Numbered from the stretch's first letter, positions 1 through 7,566 are shown. The stretch is DNA of 27,006 nucleotides from CAYIBD01 sp964361655 (GCA_964361655.1 CAYIBD010000005.1:1-27006); one strand, 5' to 3'. Numbers and translations: made by a program. The notes: generated by a model not told the origin, from the letters alone.

Positions 1-12
1 TACCCGGAGCTA

Positions 13-41
13 TTGACTTTTCTACTTAAATAGTCCATAAT
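13..41 (+). promoter_or_regulatory. Promoter of the 98-1234 gene pair
   Basis: The -35 box TTGACT (13-18) and -10 box CATAAT (36-41) are 17 bp apart. Transcription should start near 48, giving a leader of about 50 nt that carries the SD AAGGAGG at 85-91. Unlike the housekeeping promoters in this window, it leaves room for an SD. Confidence 0.6.
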
Positions 42-97
42 TAGGATGATCTTTGACAAGCCAGAATGCAGTGAACCCCAACCCAAGGAGGTAGCCA

Positions 98-469
98 ATG
101 GCTTTAGTCCTACACACCAGAGTTGGTGAAGAAGGACGCCGATATCGCGTATGGACAACGGAACAGGATCGATACATTTCTCCTGAGATGACCGAGGCCG
201 AGGCCCGCGATTGGTACCTCCAAAATCGGCTCATCAACGCTCTCCATGACTACGCGCGAGAAGTAGACCGCGGTCTGGCCAGTGCCAAGCTGTGCGGTGA
301 GGGATGGGAAGAAGAGCAACAGGTCCCCTTCACTGCACAAGAGGCGGAAGCCATGTCCGAGGTGCACCGACGTCTGATCGGCGCCGACATTGAAGTGGAC
401 GTCAAGACCATTGGGAAGTTCAAAGTGGTCATTGCCACACTGGCTCCATATCACCAGGAATGCAGTTAA
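98..469 (+). CDS. Hypothetical protein, 123 aa
   Basis: I do not recognise this family. The start is well supported: an AAGGAGG SD at 85-91 sits 6 nt before ATG. The product is soluble and charged, with no signal peptide or membrane segment. It has an N-terminal part rich in Arg, Tyr and Trp (RYRVWTTEQDRY), a helical Glu/Ala-rich middle, and a C-terminal strand-like stretch (EVDVKTIGKFKVVIATL). It is followed after 27 nt by another SD-led unknown gene (497-1234), and one promoter and one terminator enclose both. I infer a two-gene accessory operon; no function is proposed. Confidence 0.7.
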   Translation: MALVLHTRVGEEGRRYRVWTTEQDRYISPEMTEAEARDWYLQNRLINALHDYAREVDRGLASAKLCGEGWEEEQQVPFTAQEAEAMSEVHRRLIGADIEVDVKTIGKFKVVIATLAPYHQECS

Positions 470-496
470 CTCTCGATACTGCAAAGGAGGTGCGGG

Positions 497-1234
497 ATGC
501 AAGTTGCATGCGTGGCCGGGATCCGAGGTGGGGTGGCGCGGTGCCGCAATCTCATCCCCTGTGCAGTGCACCCCAACGGCCAGCCGCCGGCACCGCGGCC
601 GGACGTGGTGCTCCTCAAGGTGAACCTTAACAAGAAGTGGAACCAGAGGTTCGCCTTGACGGGAGTACCGTTCGTCGAGCGGACGCCGGAGCGGGGAGCT
701 AAACTTGCTGCCGAGCACCAGGCGCGGGCCGGGCAGCTCGACCGGAACCCTTTCTGGATCCGCGAGGGTCGGGAAGGAATCGAAGGTGAGATGGGGAGTC
801 CTTACTTGGAGGTTCCGCGTGAGCAGCCGGGTGAGCTCCCGCTCTACTTCTACCCTGAAGCTGCGGATAGCGGATGTCCGGTGTTCGGGATGCTCGGGCT
901 CCCGTCTGTCAGTATCTTCGGGCTAGTGGCCGAGCTCGAGCAATCTGAGTTCCGACTCACCGGAGTCCACCGGCTCGCACGCGGTTGGAAGCCGCCGATC
1001 CGTCTCGTCCTGCAGTTTGCGAGAGAGGGCGAGGCGGCACAGGGGTTCCCGTGGAAGCTCTACGGCGAGTTCATCACCACTTGCTTCGGGCAGGTGGATG
1101 TGTGGGCCAACGAGCGCGATGAGCGAGGTCTGGTAGTCCACACGGTGAACTGCGGAGAGCGCAGGGATGGCCAGCCGGCTACCTGGCGGCGCCGCTACGC
1201 CGGAGGGGACTGGGGAGCCAGCCCCGCGCAATAG
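497..1234 (+). CDS. Hypothetical protein, 245 aa
   Basis: Unrecognised. The SD AAAGGAGGT at 483-491 lies 5 nt before ATG and fixes the start. The product is soluble and rich in Arg, Pro, Gly and Trp, with several Cys residues near the N terminus (CVAGIRGG, CRNLIPC) and later (DSGCPVFGM, TTCFGQ, VNCGE). There is no clear signal peptide or membrane helix, and the C terminus is Arg/Trp/Gly rich. It is the second gene of the operon starting at 98 and is followed by an intrinsic terminator at 1264-1294. The Cys residues are not arranged in an obvious CxxC zinc motif, so I do not claim metal binding. Confidence 0.7.
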   Translation: MQVACVAGIRGGVARCRNLIPCAVHPNGQPPAPRPDVVLLKVNLNKKWNQRFALTGVPFVERTPERGAKLAAEHQARAGQLDRNPFWIREGREGIEGEMGSPYLEVPREQPGELPLYFYPEAADSGCPVFGMLGLPSVSIFGLVAELEQSEFRLTGVHRLARGWKPPIRLVLQFAREGEAAQGFPWKLYGEFITTCFGQVDVWANERDERGLVVHTVNCGERRDGQPATWRRRYAGGDWGASPAQ

Positions 1235-1246
1235 TTCTGCTCACCA

Positions 1247-1258
1247 AAAGGAGGTGAT
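1247..1258 (+). promoter_or_regulatory. 12-nt perfect anti-SD complement in a 3' UTR
   Basis: AAAGGAGGTGAT is the full-length complement of the usual 16S rRNA 3' tail. It lies between the stop codon of the 245-aa gene (1234) and its terminator. An ATG at 1257 overlaps it, but SD-to-ATG spacing is only about 2 nt and the following frame runs through the terminator and antisense to truD. The SD core can be caught in a small hairpin (TCACC at 1241-1245 with GGTGA at 1253-1257). Confidence 0.4.
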
Positions 1259-1263
1259 GCAAG

Positions 1264-1294
1264 ACCGGACATCAGCTGATGATCCGGTTTTTCT
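1264..1294 (+). terminator. Intrinsic terminator of the 98-1234 operon
   Basis: The outer stem is ACCGGA (1264-1269) with TCCGGT (1283-1288), enclosing the palindrome ATCAGCTGAT, and is followed by T5 and CT. The T-run abuts the truD stop codon (1293-1295 on minus). Read on the minus strand there is no U-run, so it serves the plus-strand operon. Confidence 0.75.
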
Positions 1295-2714
1295 ATTCCA
1301 CGGATCCGCCGATGATATCTTGCTCGCGCTGATCGAGCACTGCTTTGAAGCGCTCGAGGGTCGGCGTGAGCGATCCCAGGCCGACGAGTTCCTTGGCATC
1401 AACTTTTTCCATGGTGATGCCTGGCACGATCGGCAACCCGGCAGCCAGTGTGAAAAAATTCGCCAGGAGTGACGTGGCGTAGGAGCCCTTGGGGAGGGAA
1501 AACGCAAATACCGCAAGCTGGCTTTGCAACACGACGCCATGGATTTCGGCCCGCTGCAGCGTTGGCCACGTGCGGGATTCGACCCGGATGAACGGGAAGT
1601 CCCGGTACGATCGGCTGGGGAGCTTCACTCCGTCGGCTTCTAGGAACTCACGGTAGGGCTCCCAGTCCTGGGGATGAAAGGAGGTGATGAGCGGGAGCGC
1701 CATCGGCACATCACCCTCCTGGATTAGTCGGGAGAGTTTGCGGTTGAAGAGGTAGCAATCGTATGCGTACATCCAGAGACGGATTTGATCGGGGATGACG
1801 CGGAGCGCACCGAGGAAGTCATCGGGGTGCTGGATGAGGTGGTTGATCAACTGAAGTTCGAGGTGGAAGTGATAGGGAAAGTCCCGGATGCGCTGCTGAA
1901 TGGTGTGCCAGTCACCCCACAACGCCGTGAGCTCGTTGCGGATGTTCTTGAAGTACGGTAGCTCCCGCGGCGCCGCGTAGGTAAGGAAGGCCTTGGTGGT
2001 CTCTTGGTATTCTCCCTTAACCAAGAGGTGCCCCAGCCAGTGGCTGATGAGGCGGGGAGTACCGAAGCGCTGGAAAGAGAAAAAGTTCCAGAAACCTCGC
2101 TGTTTAATTTCCTTGACCTGTTTTTGTATGGTCGGGATACGATCAGATGAGAACGGATTGGGGGTGCGGAGCGAGATGATGAAGCGGTTGCCGATAAGAT
2201 CGCCGTTTGCGATAGCGCCTTTCCCTCGCTCGATGTTCTTTAGGAAAAAATTATCTGCAGCTATCTGCTCGAGCTGATCATGTCCCCTGATGCCACGGAT
2301 GCTGATACGCTGGCTCGTGAGCGCGATGCGGTCTTTGATGCCGGCAAACCCAATCTGCTTTTCCTCAATACCGAGGGCGGCAGCGAGTTCGGTCTTGGCA
2401 TCGAGGGTAGAGATTCCTACCTTTACCAGTTCCGCGTAGTAGGTTGATCCCTCTAGTTGGAGGTCCCGGATGAGCGGCCCGGTGTCTACGCTGGAGATTG
2501 AGCCATCTCGATTGATTTCCTCCACGATGAAATCCTGCGGCATGAGCCGGAGGTAGCCGATCGGCTGATCGCTACCCAACACCTCAATTCCAATCCACTT
2601 CAAAAATGGCTCGCCATCGATCATCGCCGGCCGTTCGAAGAGATGCGGGTTACGCATTCGTTCGCTCTCGAACAGGGCGCGTTCCTGTTCACGCTCCTCT
2701 CGACTAAGCACCAT
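1293..2714 (-). CDS. truD: tRNA pseudouridine(13) synthase TruD
   Basis: TruD converts U13 of certain tRNAs to pseudouridine. The diagnostic motif GFAGIKDRIALTSQ is present, with catalytic Asp at about residue 128 of the 473-aa form. The RFIISLR strand and the NFFSFQRFGTPR motif of the family follow. At 473 aa it is longer than E. coli TruD (about 350) and closer to the archaeal/Pus7-like size. The frame is open upstream to an ATG at 2753, but that codon lies in the -35 region of a good promoter (2725-2753), so I choose ATG 2714 (MVLSREE...), 10 nt after the -10 box. It is divergent from ftsH with overlapping promoters. Confidence 0.93.
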   Translation of the reverse strand: MVLSREEREQERALFESERMRNPHLFERPAMIDGEPFLKWIGIEVLGSDQPIGYLRLMPQDFIVEEINRDGSISSVDTGPLIRDLQLEGSTYYAELVKVGISTLDAKTELAAALGIEEKQIGFAGIKDRIALTSQRISIRGIRGHDQLEQIAADNFFLKNIERGKGAIANGDLIGNRFIISLRTPNPFSSDRIPTIQKQVKEIKQRGFWNFFSFQRFGTPRLISHWLGHLLVKGEYQETTKAFLTYAAPRELPYFKNIRNELTALWGDWHTIQQRIRDFPYHFHLELQLINHLIQHPDDFLGALRVIPDQIRLWMYAYDCYLFNRKLSRLIQEGDVPMALPLITSFHPQDWEPYREFLEADGVKLPSRSYRDFPFIRVESRTWPTLQRAEIHGVVLQSQLAVFAFSLPKGSYATSLLANFFTLAAGLPIVPGITMEKVDAKELVGLGSLTPTLERFKAVLDQREQDIIGGSVE

Positions 2715-2724
2715 AGGTGCACCG

Positions 2725-2753
2725 AGTATAGCACCGAATGCTTGTGGTTTCAT
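2725..2753 (-). promoter_or_regulatory. truD promoter (near-leaderless)
   Basis: On the minus strand ATGAAA (2753-2748) and TATACT (2730-2725) are 17 bp apart. The truD ATG follows 10 nt after the -10 box, giving a predicted leader of about 4 nt and no SD. It overlaps the oppositely directed ftsH promoter. Confidence 0.6.
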
Positions 2754-2770
2754 CTATTTTGTGCTATCCT
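2742..2770 (+). promoter_or_regulatory. ftsH promoter (near-leaderless)
   Basis: TTGTGG (2742-2747) and TATCCT (2765-2770) are separated by 17 bp. The ATG at 2782 lies 11 nt past the -10 box, so the leader is about 5 nt. The two divergent promoters share about 12 bp, so polymerase binding for truD and ftsH should be mutually exclusive. Confidence 0.6.
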
Positions 2771-2781
2771 TATTCAGTCCT

Positions 2782-4605
2782 ATGGGCAATTTTTCGAAAA
2801 CCCTCATCTACGCCCTCATCATCTTTGTCCTGATCTCGGGGCTGTATGCGTTGATTCAGGGGCAGTTCCGGGAGCGGCGGGAGGTCGCGCTCTCCGAGCT
2901 GGTCGCTGACATCAACGCCGGCAAAGTGGAGAGAATCACGGTCGAGGAGGACTTGCTCGCCATTCGCCTCAAGGATGGCGAGGAGCTGCGCTCGCGAAAA
3001 GAGGCGGAGGCCGGACTCTCCGAAACGCTCAAGAACTACGGCGTTGATGCCGAGAAACTGCGGGAAGTCAAAATCGAGGTCAAGGCCCTCTCCGGACTTG
3101 GCTATTGGCTGGGCGTGATTTTGCCGTTCTTGGCCCCGCTTTTGCTCATCGGCTTTTTCATCTGGTGGACGGCGCGCCAAGTCCAGAGGGGCTCGATGCA
3201 GGCCTTCTCCTTTGGCCAATCGCGGGCGCGATTGATTACGCCCGAGAACACCCGCGAGCGGGTGCTGTTCCGCGATGTGGCCGGGGTCAAGGAAGCCAAA
3301 GAGGAGCTGAAAGAGATTGTAGATTTCCTGAAAAGCCCCAAAAAATTTCTCGACATCGGCGCAAGAATCCCCAAAGGCGTTTTACTCATGGGGCCGCCCG
3401 GCAGCGGCAAAACGTTATTGGCGCGCGCGGTGAGCGGTGAGGCCAACGTCCCGTTCTTTCACATTTCAGGTTCGGAGTTCGTGGAGCTCTTCGTCGGGGT
3501 TGGAGCGAGCAGAGTCAGAGATTTGTTTAAGGTGGCCAAGAAATCCGCGCCGGCCATTATTTTCGTGGATGAAATCGATGCCGTCGGCCGCCACCGCGGC
3601 ACGGGACTCGGGGGCGGGCACGATGAGCGGGAGCAAACGCTGAATCAGATACTGGTGGAAATGGATGGAATGGAAACGAATGAAGCGGTCATTACCCTCG
3701 CCGCGACCAATAGACCTGACGTCTTAGATCCCGCACTCCTCCGCCCCGGCCGCTTTGACCGCCGGGTGGTGCTCGATCTCCCGGATATCATTGACCGTGA
3801 AGAAATCCTGAAGATCCACGCCAAGAACAAATCCTGGGATCGCGACGTGAACATGCGAACCATTGCCGAGCGCACTCCTGGGTTTTCCGGAGCTGATCTG
3901 GCCAATGTGGTGAACGAAGCCGCGATCCTTGCGGCGCGCATGGGCCGGAAATCTATTTCCCAGCTCGATCTCGTGGCCTCCATTGAGAAAGTTATGCTCG
4001 GCCCGGAGCGAAAGAGCCATATCCTAACGCCGAAGGAAAAAGAGATCGTGGCCTACCACGAAGCCGGGCATGCCTTGGTATCGGCTTCGCTCAAGCATAC
4101 TGACCCGGTTCACAAACTCTCCATTGTGGCGCGGGGACGCGCCAGCGGGCACACCTGGCGCCTGCCATCCGAAGACCGACACCTCTTCTCGCGCTCCTAC
4201 TTTCTCGACGAGCTCGCCACGGCCATGGGCGGCTACGCTGCCGAGCAACTAATATTCAACGAGGTCACCACCGGCCCTCATAATGACCTGGAGCACGCCT
4301 CCAACATCGCCCGCGACCTCGTGACCCGCTATGGGATGTCGGAGAAGCTGGGGCCGGCGGTCTTCGGCGAGCGCAAGGAGCTCGTGTTCCTCGGCAAAGA
4401 GATTGGGGAGGAGAAGAACTACTCCGAGGAGATCGCGCGGCTGATTGATCGCGAGGTGCGAAAGATCATTGATACCAGCCTCAAGCGCGCCAAGGCCATC
4501 ATCCTGAAGCGCCGGGCCAAGCTCGAGGCCGTTGCCAAGCGCCTCATAGAAAAAGAAACCATTGAGCGCGAGGAGTTCGAGATGCTCATGGCTTCACCGG
4601 CATAG
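2782..4605 (+). CDS. ftsH: ATP-dependent zinc metalloprotease FtsH
   Basis: This is the membrane-anchored AAA+ protease that degrades misfolded membrane proteins and short-lived regulators. The 607-aa form has TM segment 1 near the N terminus (TLIYALIIFVLISGLYAL), a periplasmic domain, and TM segment 2 at about residues 113-133. Then come Walker A GPPGSGKT (204-211), Walker B IIFVDEID (about 260), the second region of homology ATNRPDVLDPALLRPGRFDR, and the zinc site HEAGH (426-430). Length is typical. An upstream GTG at 2761 is in frame but overlaps the -10 box, so ATG 2782 is preferred. The stop codon lies in a short hairpin (ACCGGC/GCCGGT, 4594-4608) without a U-run. Confidence 0.96.
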   Translation: MGNFSKTLIYALIIFVLISGLYALIQGQFRERREVALSELVADINAGKVERITVEEDLLAIRLKDGEELRSRKEAEAGLSETLKNYGVDAEKLREVKIEVKALSGLGYWLGVILPFLAPLLLIGFFIWWTARQVQRGSMQAFSFGQSRARLITPENTRERVLFRDVAGVKEAKEELKEIVDFLKSPKKFLDIGARIPKGVLLMGPPGSGKTLLARAVSGEANVPFFHISGSEFVELFVGVGASRVRDLFKVAKKSAPAIIFVDEIDAVGRHRGTGLGGGHDEREQTLNQILVEMDGMETNEAVITLAATNRPDVLDPALLRPGRFDRRVVLDLPDIIDREEILKIHAKNKSWDRDVNMRTIAERTPGFSGADLANVVNEAAILAARMGRKSISQLDLVASIEKVMLGPERKSHILTPKEKEIVAYHEAGHALVSASLKHTDPVHKLSIVARGRASGHTWRLPSEDRHLFSRSYFLDELATAMGGYAAEQLIFNEVTTGPHNDLEHASNIARDLVTRYGMSEKLGPAVFGERKELVFLGKEIGEEKNYSEEIARLIDREVRKIIDTSLKRAKAIILKRRAKLEAVAKRLIEKETIEREEFEMLMASPA

Positions 4606-4610
4606 CCGGT

Positions 4611-4655
4611 ATCCTACGAATTACGAATTTTGACCGAATTACGAATTACGAAACG
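4611..4655. repeat. Tandem-like 'GAATTACGAATT' intergenic repeat
   Basis: Three or four imperfect copies of GAATTACGAATT/GAATTTTGACC fill the gap between ftsH and the cupin gene. The style resembles other simple repeats in the window (18100-18145, 21151-21240, 25742-25915). Confidence 0.6.
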
Positions 4656-4666
4656 GAGTAATCCTG

Positions 4667-5014
4667 ATGCGTGTCCGAGACAAATTCCGCGAACCGCCGT
4701 GGGGCCGGGAGGAGATCCTGTGGGAAGGGCCGGCCGTGACGTGTAAAATATTGACCGTTCATGCCGGGCATCGCTTTAGTTTGCAAAGCCACCGCCTGCG
4801 GAGTGAGCGCTGGCATGTTCTTGGCGGAGAAGGAGCGGTTGAGATCGGCGCCAGCGTTGCGGCTGCCCGGCCTGGCCTTCACTTTGAGGTTCCGGCCGGC
4901 GCCAAGCACCGCCTAAGAGCCACTACGGCCGATCTCCATGTCCTGGAAATTGCCCTTGGCGAGTTCGATCAGGACGATATCATCCGCTACGAGGACGATT
5001 ACGGTCGCGTGTAA
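4667..5014 (+). CDS. Single-domain cupin, mannose-6-phosphate isomerase type II C-terminal-like
   Basis: The 115-aa protein is one cupin barrel matching the C-terminal domain of type II phosphomannose isomerases. It has PWGREEILW at the start, then the SLQSHRLRSERWHVLGGEG metal-binding block (the two His and the Glu are likely ligands) and the second block VPAGAKHRLRA. The family ending DIIRYEDDYGR is present. Stand-alone members of this type are usually annotated as cupins or mannose-6-phosphate isomerases; the substrate is not established from sequence. A GGAG SD at about 4655 lies 8 nt before ATG. The stop codon is 4 nt before tRNA-Ile, so the two are probably co-transcribed. Confidence 0.85.
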   Translation: MRVRDKFREPPWGREEILWEGPAVTCKILTVHAGHRFSLQSHRLRSERWHVLGGEGAVEIGASVAAARPGLHFEVPAGAKHRLRATTADLHVLEIALGEFDQDDIIRYEDDYGRV

Positions 5015-5018
5015 AAAA

Positions 5019-5091
5019 GGGGATGTAGCTCAATTGGTAGAGCAGGCGACTTATACTCGCCCGGTTGGGGGTTCGAGTCCCTCCGTCCCCA
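5019..5091 (+). tRNA. tRNA-Ile(UAU)
   Basis: A full cloverleaf is visible: acceptor GGGGATG/CGTCCCC with one U-G pair, D stem GCTC/GAGC, anticodon stem GGCGA/TCGCC around loop CTTATAC, and T arm GGGGG-TTCGAGT-CCCTC. The discriminator is A73 and no CCA is encoded. Anticodon UAU reads AUA directly. Most bacteria instead read AUA with a CAU-anticodon tRNA-Ile modified by TilS, so this is the less common solution. It is cut from the cupin transcript or a nearby start. Confidence 0.92.
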
Positions 5092-5176
5092 TTTCTGCCC
5101 TTGGCCCGTCCCGCACTTCCCGCTGAAAGCGGGACAGCGCGGGATTCAAATCCAAGCGCGCCCATAAACCAAAACT

Positions 5177-5207
5177 CAAACCCCGTGTGCACTCGGGGCT
5201 TGGGTTA
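5177..5207 (+). terminator. Probable weak terminator after tRNA-Ile
   Basis: The stem CAAaCCCCG (5177-5185) pairs with CGGGGcTTG (5194-5202), followed by GGTTATT. The U-run is poor, so this may be a processed 3' end. The preceding 5100-5165 stretch is a GC-rich dumbbell (CCCGCT/AGCGGG inside CCCGC/GCGGG) ending in a T-loop-like GGATTCAAATCC, with no gene. Confidence 0.35.
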
Positions 5208-5236
5208 TTGCGTTTGGCTGATTTCTCCGCTACGAT
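5208..5236 (+). promoter_or_regulatory. Glycosyltransferase promoter (near-leaderless)
   Basis: TTGCGT (5208-5213), a 17-bp spacer and TACGAT (5231-5236), with ATG 11 nt later at 5248. No SD is present. It supports ATG 5248 over the more upstream in-frame GTG at 5065, which lies inside tRNA-Ile. Confidence 0.5.
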
Positions 5237-5247
5237 GGCGGGGAATC

Positions 5248-6849
5248 ATGGATGCCAAAGCTAATTATCTCAAAGCCGGGAAAGCCGCTGACATTCCGAC
5301 TGCGGGCGGGCGGATTTTATACCGTGCGCTGGAGATGCTCCCGGGGGCGCTCGCCTGGGTGACCATCGGCGGGATTTTTGTTGCGAGCCGCTTCGCACCG
5401 ATTGCGGCAAGCTTCTTTGTCATTGCCTTTGACATCTACTGGCTCTTCAAGACGGTATTTCTTTCCATTCACCTCCGCGCCGGGTTCCGGAAAATGCAAG
5501 AACATCTCAAAACCGACTGGCGCGCAAAGCTGGAGACGTCTGACATTAGTCATTCGTCATTGGCCATTCGTCATTGGTCCGACATCTATCACCTCATTCT
5601 CCTCCCCTTTTATAGAGAACCGTACGAGGTCATCCGCCATAGCATCGAAGCCATCGCCGCGAACACCTATTCCCGAGATCGGATGCTCGTGGTGCTCGGA
5701 GTCGAGGAACGAGCCGGCCAGGAGGCGCACGAGGTGGCCGAGCGCATTAGAAATGAATACGGAGGCAAATTCTTCAAGTTCTTGATCGCGATCCACCCCC
5801 AAGACCTTCCGGGCGAACTGCCCGGAAAGGGCTCGAACGAAACATGGGCCGCGAAGCGCGCCAAGGAAGAGCTCATTGATCCGGCCGGCATCCCCTACGA
5901 ACGCGTCATCGTCTCTTCGTTCGATGTCGATACCGTCGCCCCGCCGCAATACTTTGCCATCCTGACCTACCACTATCTCACTGCATCTCGACCTCTCCGC
6001 TCCTCTTACCAGCCCATCCCGGTCTACAACAACAACATCTGGGAGGCGCCGGCCTTCTCGCGCGTGGTGGCGACATCCGGCACATTCTGGCAGACCATGC
6101 AGCAGGCGAGACCGGAGCGACTTGCCACGTTCTCATCGCACTCCATGCCGTTCAAGGCGCTCGTGGAAATGGATTTCTGGCCGACGAACCTTGTATCCGA
6201 GGACTCGCGCATCTTCTGGCAGTCGCTCCTCTTCTACGATGGCGACTATCGGACAGTCCCGCTCTACTATCCCGTGTACATGGATGCCAACGTCGCTCCG
6301 ACGCTCTTGCGTACGGCAAAGCAGGTTTATAAGCAGCAGCGGCGCTGGGGTTGGGGCATTGAAAACGTGCCCTATCTCCTCTTCGGATTTTTGCAAAACA
6401 AAAAAATTCCGTTAAAGCGGAAGCTTTACTTCTCCTTCAATCAACTCGAGGGCTTCTGGTCCTGGGCCACGAACGCTCTCATCATCTTTTTCTTGGGCTG
6501 GCTGCCGATCTTGATTGGATCCAGCGTCTTCAACACCACGCTCCTTGCGTATAACCTTCCCCGCCTGACGCGCTGGATCATGACGCTGGCCATGATGGGG
6601 CTCGTCACCTCGGCCTACATCTCCTTCCGGTTGCTTTCCCCGCGGCCCGCAGGAAAACCCATTCGTACCTACCTCTGGATGATCCTCCAGTGGCTGCTCC
6701 TGCCGATTACCATTCTGACGTTCGGCTCACTTCCCGGGCTTGAAGCCCAAACCCGCCTCATGTTCGGGCGGTATATGGGATTCTGGGTAACCCCGAAGTA
6801 TCGCCAGAAGCGAGAGATGCTGAAGCCGCAGCCCCAGTGGTCAGATTGA
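5248..6849 (+). CDS. Family 2 glycosyltransferase, membrane protein
   Basis: The 533-aa protein is a processive-type GT2 enzyme, expected to transfer a sugar from a nucleotide-sugar at the cytoplasmic membrane. Two N-terminal TM segments precede the catalytic domain. Visible GT-A motifs are GKGSNETWAAK, the DxD motif in SSFDVDT, SEDSRIFWQ and the QQRRWGWG acceptor-side motif (QxxRW type). At least three C-terminal TM segments follow (ALIIFFLGWLPILIG, WIMTLAMMGLVTSAYI, WMILQWLLLPITIL). Substrate and product are unknown. A repeat-derived stretch (SDISHSSLAIRHW, nt 5540-5580) sits in frame before the catalytic domain. Confidence 0.88.
   Translation: MDAKANYLKAGKAADIPTAGGRILYRALEMLPGALAWVTIGGIFVASRFAPIAASFFVIAFDIYWLFKTVFLSIHLRAGFRKMQEHLKTDWRAKLETSDISHSSLAIRHWSDIYHLILLPFYREPYEVIRHSIEAIAANTYSRDRMLVVLGVEERAGQEAHEVAERIRNEYGGKFFKFLIAIHPQDLPGELPGKGSNETWAAKRAKEELIDPAGIPYERVIVSSFDVDTVAPPQYFAILTYHYLTASRPLRSSYQPIPVYNNNIWEAPAFSRVVATSGTFWQTMQQARPERLATFSSHSMPFKALVEMDFWPTNLVSEDSRIFWQSLLFYDGDYRTVPLYYPVYMDANVAPTLLRTAKQVYKQQRRWGWGIENVPYLLFGFLQNKKIPLKRKLYFSFNQLEGFWSWATNALIIFFLGWLPILIGSSVFNTTLLAYNLPRLTRWIMTLAMMGLVTSAYISFRLLSPRPAGKPIRTYLWMILQWLLLPITILTFGSLPGLEAQTRLMFGRYMGFWVTPKYRQKREMLKPQPQWSD
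5551..5577. repeat. In-gene tandem 13-mer repeat in the glycosyltransferase
   Basis: CATTCGTCATTGG occurs at 5551-5563 and again at 5565-5577. It is translated as part of a low-complexity linker after the second TM segment. It is one of several repeat insertions kept in frame in this window. Confidence 0.75.
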
Positions 6850-6874
6850 AAGTTCTCGGCTGCCATGCTACCAG
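6846..6874 (+). promoter_or_regulatory. Promoter of the 191-aa gene
   Basis: TTGAAA (6846-6851), a 17-bp spacer and TACCAG (6869-6874). The -35 box overlaps the glycosyltransferase stop codon. The predicted leader is about 68 nt and ends in a strong SD. Confidence 0.45.
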
Positions 6875-6948
6875 TGTGGAGGCGTTCAACCGAAGCGTCG
6901 CGACGGGGGAATAAACCGTATCCGAAATGAAAGGGAGGAGGGGGCGCG

Positions 6949-7524
6949 ATGACGACAGCGGTGGAAAGCTCCTGGGAAGTTTTCAAGGCGCGGCTGCAGG
7001 CCGATGGGGTGGTGTTCTATCTCCCCGAGGCCACGTGCCAGGCGCTCCAAGAAGGTGAGCTGGATACGGTCATATTTGGGACCGACCAGCGCGCCTGGTG
7101 TGAACACTTTCTCTACGACAAGCTCAGGCGGATTCAGGCCGGCGAAATCGGCCTCTTCCAGCCGGGGCTTACTGATCCGGCCGCGGGGGAGGAGATCAAA
7201 CGCCGCCTGAACGCACTGACCAGTGCGGCCAAACGCTCTCCGAGCGGGACATACCTCGCGTTCGGCAATAGCTCGGTGGTGGAGTTCCTGTGGTGCATCG
7301 TTCGTGTCGGGAAATACCACCGCGGGGAGCGCGTCGCCAAATACCGGCAAGAGGACGAGGGCCTCCTGGTTGCTGTCCTCCACCGCTACTCCCGCTACGC
7401 CGTGGAGCAAGCGCGCCGGGCGATCGAACGCGTCCTCCGCGAAGGCGACCGCGCCAACATCGTGCGGATCGCCGAGCTCCTCGACATTCCCATCTCCGGC
7501 AGCGTCCGCGAGATCAACGACTGA
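6949..7524 (+). CDS. Hypothetical protein, 191 aa
   Basis: Unrecognised. It has a strong purine-rich SD (AGGGAGGAGG, from 6932) before ATG. The protein is soluble and mostly helical, with no signal peptide. A central segment (YLAFGNSSVVEFLWCIVRVGKYHRG) is hydrophobic but too broken for a confident TM helix. The C-terminal half is Arg-rich and helical (RYSRYAVEQARRAIERVLREGD). It is followed closely by an intrinsic terminator, so it is its own transcription unit. The SD style matches the other unknown genes at 98, 497, 14410 and 24016-24842. Confidence 0.7.
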   Translation: MTTAVESSWEVFKARLQADGVVFYLPEATCQALQEGELDTVIFGTDQRAWCEHFLYDKLRRIQAGEIGLFQPGLTDPAAGEEIKRRLNALTSAAKRSPSGTYLAFGNSSVVEFLWCIVRVGKYHRGERVAKYRQEDEGLLVAVLHRYSRYAVEQARRAIERVLREGDRANIVRIAELLDIPISGSVREIND

Positions 7525-7535
7525 CACCTACCCTG

Positions 7536-7564
7536 CCAGCACCCGAGACCGGGCGCTGGTTTTC
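7536..7564 (+). terminator. Intrinsic terminator after the 191-aa gene
   Basis: The stem CCAGC-A-CCCG (7536-7545) pairs with CGGG-C-GCTGG (7550-7559) around a short loop, followed by TTTTCT. It leads directly into hairpin copy A. Confidence 0.8.
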
Positions 7565-7566
7565 TC

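Noticed and set aside
110..718. Minus-strand 202-aa ORF antisense to the first two genes
   Set aside because: The plus-strand genes have SDs and a promoter; the minus frame has neither and no family features.
2715..2753. Upstream ATG for truD (486-aa form)
   Set aside because: It overlaps the -35/-10 region of the truD promoter; ATG 2714 fits the local start pattern.
5092..5165. Second tRNA downstream of tRNA-Ile, from the T-loop-like GGATTCAAATCC
   Set aside because: The T stem cannot form and there is no matching acceptor strand; kept only as a folded intergenic segment.
5065..5247. N-terminal extension of the glycosyltransferase ORF to GTG 5065
   Set aside because: It begins inside tRNA-Ile, and a near-leaderless promoter supports ATG 5248.
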